Source: Loxodes magnus (taxonomy: Eukaryota > Ciliophora > Karyorelictea > Loxodida > Loxodidae). From it: DNA of 64,000 nt. The notes beneath the pieces are model-generated. The model did not search any database. It had not been told where the DNA came from and worked only from the letters and a program-made list of their open reading frames with translations. The stretch spans positions 372,001 through 436,000 of the forward strand of contig CAMPDV010000148.1 in the NCBI GenBank assembly GCA_946699065.1. Direction: 5' to 3'. Positions 13,161 through 23,060 of the stretch are shown one piece after another (positions within the stretch are counted from its first letter, which is position 1; the number at the start of each line of letters is the position of its first letter). A program made the position numbers and the translations under genes.

Positions 13161-13837
13161 CTGTTTAATCTTCAAATTTATTTTAGCTTATTATTTACAA
13201 GTTGATTCTTTACTTTCCTTCATTCCTGATGCCTTAATTTATACAGTCCCTTATTTTTCCATAGAAAGTAAAATTAATTAGCTTTATTAGCTTCTTCACT
13301 TAATTTCTATTATCTAATTCTTCTAAGTATTTAACAGCGAAGAAATCGAAATAACTAAAAGAGTCCAGCTTTTCTTTTTAAAGTATTTTATAGAAGCATA
13401 ATTTTAGAAGCATCGCTAAAGTAGGATAATGCTCCTTAATCGAAAAAAACCCTTATAAAAGCATGGGAAAATAAAAAATCCGTTAGTAAAACTCCATTCT
13501 CTTAATAAATGCAAGATAAAAAATAGCAAAAAGATACTAAGAAAAGCAAACAAAATAAAAATTTTAGATTTTCCCTTAACTTCTTGAATTCTAATATTTT
13601 ATAATGTAAATCTTTAGAAAAATGTATCTTAAGTTATATAGTATAATAAATTATAAAAGAAATCAAACTTTTAGAGATTTATTAGATACGCTTATTTAAA
13701 TTATAAGTTCATAAATGAATTATTAGAAATTTTATATCTAAAAATACATTTAACAGATTTTTATTATATTTATTATATTTAAATTAATATTTTAAGACAG
13801 TAGTTTTTAAAATTAATAATAAAATCTAGAGAACGAA
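13161..13837. other. Upstream region of kinase-like copy 1
   Basis: AT-rich. The last 80 bp, with TTAATTAATAATAAAATCTAG just before the start codon of copy 1, are nearly repeated before copy 2 at 32880-32947, so the duplicated unit includes some 5' flank. No promoter motif is clear. Confidence 0.5.
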
Positions 13838-16800
13838 ATGTAAAGATTGAATAAAACTATTTAGTAGATTTCTTCAATTCTCATAAGTAAACCAATTTAG
13901 TAATTATATGAGTCAAATGATTTCTCTCTTTACAAGGCAGTTTTCAAGAGTAAAGAACTTAAAATAGTAAAAGAATTTAACTAGAAAGAAAATAGAAATG
14001 CACTAATAGATTTAATTGATGAATTTAAACTATACGAATGTATAAAATAAACAAATATAGATTAGAAATTCTTTTTATAGCCTTAGTATTTCGCGAATGA
14101 TGGAAAGCTTATGATAATTTTTGAAGACATAGAGTTATAGAGCTATTCTACTTTAACTTCATCTCAGATATTTGAGCTAGTTTTACAAGAAGATGAAAGT
14201 CAATAAGTTTATTTGTAGATTCTAACTTAAATAGCAAGTTTATTTCATCAAATGACTCAGCATTTCCCATACTTCTAGATGAGTAAGCTGGCTTGTTTAC
14301 CCTTATTTTTGGAAAAATAATAAAGAGAAGAGCAAATAATAATAATAAGCTTTAAAGATTTAATTGCCTAGCAATATGAAATAAGTTAATAGGGAAAGAT
14401 AGTTTTAAATTAAACTGATTCTACCTTTTTAGCTAGCTTAATCTTATATCTTTTACAAAATAAAGATATAAATCTAGTTTCTTTTAGATAAATTAGCGAA
14501 GTCATCACAAGGAAGGGAACTGCTAAACTAAAAATAGAAGAAGATAATAAAGAATTGAGCAATGATTTATTATATTATATTGTAAGAAATATAAACAGTA
14601 ATCAGTCATTTGATATCTAATTTATGTCCTAGAAGTTAGAGGAATTACTACATTTATAATAGAGTACTTAACATCCTATCAGCTAATGAACTATCTCTAT
14701 AACTTAGGATTAAAACTTACTAAATTTAGATTCACCATAATAAATATAATTAAATTAGCAAATACAGCTAAAGACTTAGAATTATACTTAAGAAATTCTT
14801 AATTTACCTCTAATAGAAGATATAAAATAAAATTATAAAGAAAACTAAATAATCTAGTAATTCATAAAATATTTTGTAAAGGCTCAAGAATAATATCTAG
14901 ACTAGTAAATAATTAAATATATTAAAGCAGAAAAATATAGGATTATGTTCATTTAAACTATTGGCAAAATTAAAATGGAGATATTCTTAATGATAAATCA
15001 AAAAAATTCGGAGGAAAAGTAAAATTAGCAAATCCAACAAGCTAAAATTTTTAAAATAGAAATATTTAAAGATATATCTTAATTTCTTCAATTTTATTAA
15101 TTGAGTAGCCTATAAAATTAAGTTTATTTTGTTCCTAAAGCAAATATAAGCTAAAGGTGTGATGCTAATACTTTTACAGAAGTTAGTGAAATACCTTTTA
15201 TGGAAACTTGCTTAAAGTATGATTTAGTTCCTCTTTCCTAATACTTAAATGACTAATAAGAATTACCCTAAGAATAAATAAGCAGCTTCTTATACTAAAT
15301 CACTTATATTTGTTTAGAGCTATTCATAAATAATTAAGTAGTATTTCCTCTAAATCCTGATATGATACTAGTAGATTAATACTTTCAAGTGATAAAGATA
15401 ATGAACTAACCAATTCCCTTATAAGAAGATAAAGAGAATACCTTGCTACTAAACTACAATCTATAAAACTATTAGTATTTAAGCTATAGCTAAAAATAGT
15501 AAATGCTAAAGTAAAGCTAACTATCCTTTAATTAGCTAATAATTCACTAAATAATAATGATAACTTTAAATCTAGTAACTAAGTAGTAAATAGAGCTATC
15601 TTATAATGAAAATAGTTAATAATAGATATACAAATAATTATTAAACTCGGAAAAGTTGAATAAATACTAATTTAAAGAAGTATTTTTAGAAGCATTATAG
15701 AAGAAAAGTAGTGATATAATAGAGTTTGGTAAAAAAATAGCCTTATTAGAAGAATAGCCATAATACAAGCAAAAATAAAATGCATTAATCTTTAATTAAA
15801 TGCTTAATTAGGTTAACTAAAATACTTTTTCATATGGATATTGATAATAAGCATAATCTATTCTTCCTCTTAGAATATTTCCAAACCATTTTATTAATAG
15901 AAATAACTTAGAATGTTCTAATTCTACAAATTCTTCTTTAAAGAAATAAAATCAACAAAAAGACTAGGAAAACAATAAAAAATAAGAAAATTAAGTTAAG
16001 CAACTATAATAATCTTAAGAGTTATAAAAACTAAAAATTGAAGATCAGTAATGCAAAGAAAATTTAGAAAAATAATAATTCCCACTTGAGCAAGTAAAAA
16101 GCCATGGCAAGTTTAATGAAATTTTAATAGAACCTATTTTTGCAGATAATCTTAAAGAAATATATTATGATCCTTAGCAAATCATTGAAAAAATTAAGTG
16201 ATAGAAATTAAAATATAAACTAAATTAATAACGACAAGTAAAGAAATTATGTAAAGCTCTAGCTTTATATTATTAATAAGAGTTTAACTAAAGTACAACT
16301 AGTCATATAATGTATTAATACTTTAAATAAATAGCTCTTAATTTCCAATTAAATCCTTGATAATTCTGTTGCTATGCTGTGATTTTATAAAGATTTGGTT
16401 TTAAATACTTCAATGAAGAATATACTCTTACACTTTAGCTCTGTGCTTATATGATAATTTAAATAATGACTTAGGACAAAGAAGATATAGTTTATCATTA
16501 GATATTTTAAGAATATACTAACTCTAATGGATTTACATTCCTATATAATAATTTTATCTACTATCTAATAGATTAAAAAGAAAATCTTGTAGTTAAAATT
16601 TTTGAAGTAGTATATACACATAGCTAGCTCTAAGAAAAATTGGAATAAAAGAATGAACAGCGTACAAACTTACAATGAATATAATATATATTGCCTGATT
16701 TAGTTGAACGGAAATATAAAGAAAAATAAGCTAACGAACGTAATAAATAATAATAGCCAAATTAATTAACTTATTAAAAAAGATTAACATGGAAAAGCAT

Positions 16801-17578
16801 GTAACCTCTTGATGTTTGTTCTTCTAAAATGATGCAATCTGATTAGGAAGAATTTAGTTAATTAATAGCTAATCCATAAGTAATTGAAATAATCTAAATG
16901 ATCTAAAAGGACATTAAAATGGTATTTACAAATTCTGAAAAATGGGAAGCCAAAATAGTATTTTAAGCTGAATTGGACAATTTAGTAGATAATTAAACTG
17001 AAAACTAGATTAAAGAAAATCTTTAATTAATTTTGAAACTAACATAGAAAGTTCTGCCGCTTTTTGTGTAGAAGAATAAATAAATTCATTTTGAGGATAA
17101 TTAAAAATTAGATGAAATATACAAAGATAAAGTTTATGCAATTAGCTTAGGATTAATCAATTAAATAAATTAGGATTTTCTAAATTTAATCAAGAAAGTT
17201 CCAATAAAAATTTAGTGTATTTAGAACATATCTTATATCATAATAAATGACCATAATTATTTATTCAAATAAAAGAATTATAAAGATTTAGATGGACAAG
17301 CTTCTAAAAGTGAAGTAGAGAGTCAAGAGGAAAACCTAAAGGAAAAAGAAAAAAAAATAAGCGAAAGTTAAAGCAATTATCATTTTTAAGTTCCTTTTTT
17401 TAAAGATATTATCTTGAAAGGGATTTTTAACAACAAATCTAAGGATCAAGATGAAAATGATGAAAAACACAAAAAATAAAAAACTAAGTAAAAAATTTAA
17501 CTTAATTCAATAAACTCTTTTATATTCTATTTTATAAATTTATAATCAATTTTAATTAAGTTTTTTTCATTTGATTGA
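13838..17578 (+). CDS. Tandem pseudokinase-like protein, family copy 1
   Basis: One frame of 1246 codons with TAA/TAG as Gln. Residues about 35-240 look like a degenerate kinase lobe: YKAVFKSKELKIVKEF as strand 3, KLMIIFEDIE as hinge. Residues about 365-515 form a second: KIFKIEIFKDI, then FPLNPDMILVD where HRDLKPENILV is expected, then VIKIMN in place of DFG. Catalytic Asp residues are missing, so it should be a pseudokinase or scaffold. The C-terminal half is helical, unknown and Gln/Lys-rich near the end. Five internal TGA (14687, 15842, 16199, 16358, 16676) compare with about 19 expected by chance. That at 16358 (NPxQFCC) is kept in all four copies and that at 14687 in copies 1, 2 and 4; Trp is likely. 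Start chosen by the matching ATG of copy 2. Kinase assignment is by motif spacing only. Confidence 0.7.
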
Positions 17579-18113
17579 AAAAAACATTCTGAATACAATT
17601 ACTATTTCTAGAATCTAAAATAAAGAAAATAAAATATAATGTTCTGTACAAGGCTTACATGATATAAGGATTCAAAATGGGGGTAAAGCTGTAGATAAAA
17701 GTTTTAAAATTATCTATTAAGAAAAGTAGTTTAAAATTTATATATAGACAAAATAATCAAGTAGGATAATTAGAAAAACACAAATAAAGAAATTCTCTTA
17801 TTAATTAAGCTTTTATAAGATTCTATATAATTACTACTAAAGTTAATTTATTTTAAAGAAACTAATTAATTTCTATAATAGACTAAGATATTCAATTTCA
17901 TAAAAAGTATTTCATTTATTTAGCTTTTATCTTTCGTAAAATCTTAAATAAGTAATCTTAATGTAAAAATAATTTTAGTTTGCAGGAAGAAGTTATATAA
18001 TTACTTATAGAATCTAAGGTAAATAAAAATGAAAAATTATAGAATTTGCATTTAGTAGTGTAATAGTTATTTTAATAGTATATATTAGTTAACTTCAAGA
18101 ATATATATTAAAA
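17579..18113. other. AT-rich spacer between kinase-like copy 1 and an ORF1 element
   Basis: No coding motif seen. Low complexity, no shared repeat recognised. Confidence 0.5.
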
Positions 18114-19206
18114 ATGGTTAGCTTCAAAGAAGGGTTTTTATACCACCTCCTCAGAGTAGGAGAGAAAACCTGAAGCATTTTCTTCTACCACGTCTTCGCT
18201 TTAATTAGTCCAGTCTTCTTTATTACGAATGGAAGTCAGACTCATAACACAAGCACTCAGACTACACAGAACCAAATTCACTGATCGAATAAGCATGATA
18301 TAATAATACACTCAACGGGAAAAGTTATCAATATATCTATGATTGGACAGACTTCATTAAAAGGAGAAGACTAAAATAAGAAAGGAATTAAGTGGCAAAA
18401 AAAAAGTCGCAATCTAAGCAATAATTTAACAAAAGAATGAACAACTTATTCCAACAAACATCCCTGAAAACTAAATGGTAAGAGTCTACTAAAATGCCTA
18501 TAATGATCTATCAGATATGGTGGCCGCTATTTATTTTAACCACTATCTTGAAAACACTGATTTAGTAGAGAAAAAGGAAATAAACTAAGAAGTGATAAAA
18601 GTGTTCAGGAATCAAATATGGAGCAAGTATGGACAAGCAGTTTCCAAATTCATTGTTAAAGGAAATGAAATAGTATATTTGGTCTTCAACAGTGAAGAAA
18701 GATACTTACAATTCGCGTAATTCAGGGAATGAACATTCAAAGGCGTTAGAATTCCTATCTAAGCAAGAAATTAATTAGAATATTTTGACATTCATACTGC
18801 CCAGCTTACTTCACAATAAACGAATATTCAAAAAGAAGGAAATAATGGAGAAAATGAGATAATATGGAAAATCTAGAGGAGAGGTATAGTATACATACCC
18901 AAATACTAAAATGCTAACAGGTAGTAGTGTAATGTGCCTAGAATTAAAGGATATAGAAGTGGCAAAAAGGATACCAGAAATAATAAACCTGAAAGGAAAA
19001 AAAATGAAAATAAAGCATCCAGTAAATTTTATTTACTGCCTATGCAAATTGAAAGGACAAACAACAATGCAGAAGGGTGGAAGGTAACTAAAAGGAAGAA
19101 ACTACATACAAGAAAATTAGAGATATTTGAAGGAGAAGTTAAATTAACAATAAACAAACCAGAATTAAAACAGATCAAGCAAATAAGAGGATAATTGAAG
19201 AAGGAG
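18114..19206 (+). mobile_element. ORF1-only element with RRM-like domain
   Basis: It starts AAAATGG and encodes the N-terminal signature SFKEGF..Y..L shared with the elements at 31722, 37460, 50518 and 53743. From about 18430 a long frame encodes an RRM-like block: IPTNIPENQMVRVY, then VFRNQIWSKYGQAVSKF, then GNEIVYLVFNSEERYLQFAQF and FKGVRIPI, which matches the beta-alpha-beta order of an RRM. A very basic tail (18934-19194) follows and is free of TAA, TAG and TGA. Such RRM-bearing ORF1 proteins are known from several LINE clades. No polymerase follows; 26 bp downstream begins family A copy 2. It is broken near its N-terminus. Confidence 0.65.
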
Positions 19207-19231
19207 AATAAATTATTATGATATATATAAA

Positions 19232-20076
19232 ATGGCTTCTAAGAAATAACAGAACTTTGAACAAAACATTTAAACAGGAAAATTCTCTAAAAAATAAAAA
19301 AGCGAAATAATTACAATGAATGAAAGCCAGAAATATGATTGATATGACGAACATTAACCACTTGGAAATCCAGAATTAAAAAAACTTCCGACACAAACTC
19401 AAATAGAAATATTATCTAAGTCATTAAAAGAGTTTATGTTCAAAAATAGATATCTCACTGATAAAGTAGAAAAATTATAAAAATTAATAGCGACTTTGCT
19501 TGAGAAACAATATTAAACATCATAAGAAATAGAAAAATAAATGGAACAAAGAATTTTTTAAATTTAATAATAAATCCAGGTGACGCCATTTTCGTTTTAA
19601 CAGAATTAATCAGATCCTATGGAAATGGAAAATGAAGCCTCAAATTAAAATAAACAGCAAGCATTAATTTAAAATAAGTAGTAAATTTAAATTAAATAAT
19701 TGTTATAGGAATAATAGTTTAAAAGAAGAATAAAGTGTTACATGTACAATAAATAACAACAATGAAAATACTGCTACTAACTTAGCGAAATTTAAAGAAA
19801 GAATAAATAAGATATTTTTAGAAAACTATTTAGGATATATCCAACATAAAGCGGTAAAATTTATGGAAAAAATTCTTTAATTCAAATCTTAATCCTTGGA
19901 TAAATAATTAGGAACGCTACGGGCAAGATAAAAACTATTCAGAATATTAAAGGATGATGCACTAATGAAGTGATACACCGCCTAAATCTAGTAGGAATTC
20001 ATGACAAACTAATGGAGACAAGCTGATAGAATAGGTCAGATGGCTGACTACTAAGGCTTTAACAAAGCTTTTTAAC
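19232..20076 (+). mobile_element. Family A element, copy 2 (ORF1-like)
   Basis: Best start of the three copies: ATGGCTTCTAAG. It shares Gln-rich and Cys-rich parts with copies 1 and 3, the segment IRNATGKIKTIQNIKG, and a 3' hairpin near 19950-19985. Where copy 1 has CYVC, this copy reads CYMY, so the Cys motif is eroding here. It lies directly behind the RRM-bearing ORF1 element. Confidence 0.7.
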
Positions 20077-20829
20077 TTTAACTTTATAGAGGAAGTAAGG
20101 GAGGAAAGAAGGAAATAAAACGAGGAGAATAGAAAAATAATTAAAACAGCTAAACAATTAAATAATAAAAAGTTATTTAGGCTAAAAGAATAATTAAGAA
20201 TATTTTTTCTGAATGGAATTGGACAAATGTAAGGCAGAAGGAAAGAGAAATATTCAAAGAATCAAATAAAATAGAAAGCTATCAACTAAATAATAATATA
20301 TAATATAAAAAAATCAGAGAAAAGGATAGGATAAGTGATGGTAAAATCGCTAAACCCTAACAGAAGAAATAGGAAACAAGCAAAATAGCATATGAGTGTG
20401 CAAGGAAAATTGTAAATAAAGAAAAATAAATAGAACAAGCTCAAGAAGAAAAAAAAAAGATGCAAGATAAAAATGAGAAGCAAGAATCAAACTGAAACAA
20501 ATAATTAAAATTTACAATTCTAAGAAACAAAAAAACAAAAATGAACAATTACCAAACAACAATTACCAAACAACAATTAATAGGAAAAGGCAAAAGAAAA
20601 AGAATAAAATAGATAAGAAGAAAGAAAAGATAGATAATAAGTGGAAAAAGATAAAAATAGGGAAAGAAATAATAATAAAAATATGGAAGCAGAGAATGAT
20701 AGACAAAATGAAGGAAAGGTGGAGAAGGAAGATGAATAAAAAACAGAAAGTGGAGAAGAGGAAGCAAAAGGGATGAGTTAAAAATAAGAATAAGTCATAA
20801 AAACAGGGACAGCAAATGTTAGAGGAGTT
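20077..20829 (+). other. Purine-rich stretch encoding Lys/Glu/Gln-rich sequence
   Basis: The plus strand is strongly enriched in A and G. One frame from about 20095 to 20850 has a single TGA and encodes mostly Lys, Glu, Gln, Asn and Arg, including an imperfect ACAATTACCAA repeat at 20549-20577. It could be the tail of a mobile-element protein or a charged host protein. Pyrimidine-rich minus-strand frames here are shadows of this bias. Confidence 0.45.
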
Positions 20830-21243
20830 ATAATTAAAAAAGAAATACTATCTAAAGAATAACTTTATCTCTTAAAATCTTATTTACTATTTCTATTTAT
20901 AAAACATCTTAAAAATTAGCTAAACGTGCAACTAGATTTTGCTTTTTATATTTAATCAGTTACGGTAATATTCTATTTTAATGGATTAAAATCTTAAGAG
21001 GAGTTTTTCGCAATCTCAATACTTATTGTATCTTTTAGTAATTTTATACTAATTATTTAGTAAACTTTTTATTTATTTTTGCTTGTATTATGTCTATTCT
21101 TTTAATAAGGCTATTTTTTTACCAAGATCTATTATATCACTACTTTCTAACTATAATGCTTCCAAAAATATATTCTTAAATTAGTATTTATTCAACTTTT
21201 CCGAGTTTAATATTTAGTCGTTTATCTTTTATTAAATAATACA

Positions 21244-21650
21244 AAATGGATGTCGGCCGCGTAGACAAAATAGGAGGTAATCTAGTGCAATGTATACTGC
21301 ATTGCGAGTAATCTCGCACTAGATGCAACCACGGGGAAGGGTGGATAAGCTCCGATGAGACATACCTAATTTACCCTAAGGGTTCTCTCTAACAGTATGA
21401 AAGTTTGACTGACGGGTCTTCTAATTACCGACTTAATAACAAATTCTTATTTGGACCTTATTTAAGAAGACTGAAGCATTTGACTCAAGATTTAAGAATA
21501 AATTTTAATAAGAAGATTCCCCATTTGGAGAAGCTGACATGACTCATCGGACCTCTAGAATTTTAACAAGAAACATGAGAACATTTTTCTTAATATTAAA
21601 TATTAATATTGAAAGAGCTGCTCACCAATGAGGTGCTACACGCTCTATAG
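21244..21650 (+). mobile_element. Short non-autonomous element S1 with LINE-type 3' hairpin
   Basis: GC-richer insert of about 400 bp without a clear ORF. The 5' part can fold: TCTAGTGCAATG pairs with parts of CATTGCGA..CGCACTAGA. The 3' end (21614-21646) is AGAGCTG-CTCACC-AATGA-GGTG-CTACACGCTCT. It interrupts the pseudokinase fragment, and the word TAGTCGTTT lies on both sides (21215 and 21649), which may be a target-site duplication. This fits a SINE-like parasite of the LINE whose tail is at 57842-58690. Confidence 0.7.
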
Positions 21651-22185
21651 TCGTTTTTATTTATTTATTTAACAATTTTTATTATAAAATAACTCTATTT
21701 ACTACTTATTTACTAGATGTAAAGTTATCATTTTTATTTAGTGAATTATTATCTAATTGAAGGATAGTTATTTTTACTTTAGCATTTTTTATTTCTAACT
21801 ATAGCTTAAATACTAATAGTTTTATAGATTGTAGTTTAGTAGCAAGATATTCTCTTTATCTTCTTATAAGGGAATTGGTTAGTTCATTATCTTTATCACT
21901 TGAAAGTATTAATCTACTAGTATCATATCAGGATTTGAGGGAATACTACTTAATTATTTATGAATAGATCTAAGCAAACATAAGTGATTTAGTATAAAAA
22001 GTTGTTTATTTATTCTTAGGGTAATTCTTATTAGTTATTTAAGTATTAGGAAAGAGGAACTAAATCGTACTTTAAGCAAGTTTCCATAAAAGGTATTTCA
22101 CTTACATCTGTGAAAGTATTAGCATCGCATCTTTAGCTTATATTTACTTTAGGAACAAAATAGACTTAATTTTATAGGCTACGAC

Positions 22186-22540
22186 CAGAGCATAAAGCTG
22201 GAAGCTACTTCCAATTCTAATAAAATAAAGAAAATAATAGAAAACTAATGGGAAAATATTTTCAGGATCTATTGCAATCAAGAAGGTAAACTATACAGAA
22301 AAAATATTCCAGCTAAACGAAGAAGCTCCAAACATATATCATGCAATTAAAGAGTTTAATAAGAAATGAATGGGAAACAATCTATCAGAATTTCTCAGAA
22401 AGAAACAAATTAAAAATCCTTAGGATGTATAATAAACAAGATCCAAGCCAAATATGAAGTTTCTTTTATTTAGCATTAAGCATTTGATTTTTGATAAACC
22501 AAATAAAGGTGAAATCACTTAAATTAATTGATTCATTCAA
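22186..22540 (+). mobile_element. LINE ORF2 fragment (5' part)
   Basis: Encodes AIKEFNKK, FLRKKQIKNPQDV and IKHLIFDKPNKGEI, which look like the region before the reverse transcriptase in LINE ORF2. It is bounded on both sides by minus-strand pseudokinase sequence, so it is an isolated piece, inserted or left by rearrangement. Family assignment is tentative. Confidence 0.45.
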
Positions 22541-22735
22541 TTAATTCATTGTAATTTGCTTTACAAAGTGAGAACTCTTTTGACTCATATAAATACTTAC
22601 TTATTTAAAGCAAGGAAATCTACTGGAGAGGTTGAATGGCTGTTACTTTTAAGTTGTTACCATTTATAGAATTATGAATTAAAAATATAATAAGCATGCA
22701 TTCACTCTCTTAATTTCTTATAAATTTATTCATTT

Positions 22736-23060
22736 AAATTTTATTTAAAATTAATGGAAATAGAAATCTAATTAATATTTTAAGTTATTTAAGGAACCAA
22801 TAAAAACAATAATATAGAGCTAATAAAAATATTAAAAAGCTAGATTTAATTTAAAAAGTAGCATATATAGCAGCAAACAAGGAATTGGTAAAAGAATAAT
22901 AATTAATTTTTAGACTATGAGCAAAATTAATAATTTTTAGAGCTGATCTATTAGAAATATGTATTGATCATGATTAAATATTAGTATTTGCTGAACTTTA
23001 ATACCAGTTTATTTAAAACCTAATTAATATAAATATGGAAACTGTACTTTGTCAAGAATT
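22736..23060 (+). mobile_element. LINE ORF2 3'-terminal fragment
   Basis: Matches the minus-strand LINE tail at 58370-58690 closely: AYIAANKELVKEQQLI here against AYIAADKELIKEQQLI there, then KLIIFRADLLE against KLIIFRAALLE. The zinc-finger part is worn. It is joined head to head with the pseudokinase 5' flank, as at 58690-58780, which marks the shared duplicated segment. Confidence 0.65.

Larger units (their letters stand above)
20830..22735 (-). pseudogene. Fifth, rearranged copy of the tandem pseudokinase-like gene
   Basis: Read on the minus strand, 22735-22541 matches the upstream flank and first codons of copy 4 (58690-58920). 22185-21652 then matches the second kinase-like domain (as 15105-15560 in copy 1), and 21243-20830 the region after it. 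The first kinase-like domain is missing. The gap is filled by a LINE fragment (22186-22540), and a short element (21244-21650) splits the rest. It lacks over half of the gene and is clearly a pseudogene. Its N-terminal flank adjoins a LINE tail (22736-23060), the same arrangement as beside copy 4, so it derives from an inverted segmental duplication of a copy-4-like locus. Confidence 0.8.

Noticed and set aside
22541-22735. Continuation of LINE ORF2 in the plus strand
   Set aside because: The frame is open, but the sequence is the inverted 5' flank and start of the pseudokinase gene. It shows how weak open frames alone are in this AT-rich DNA.
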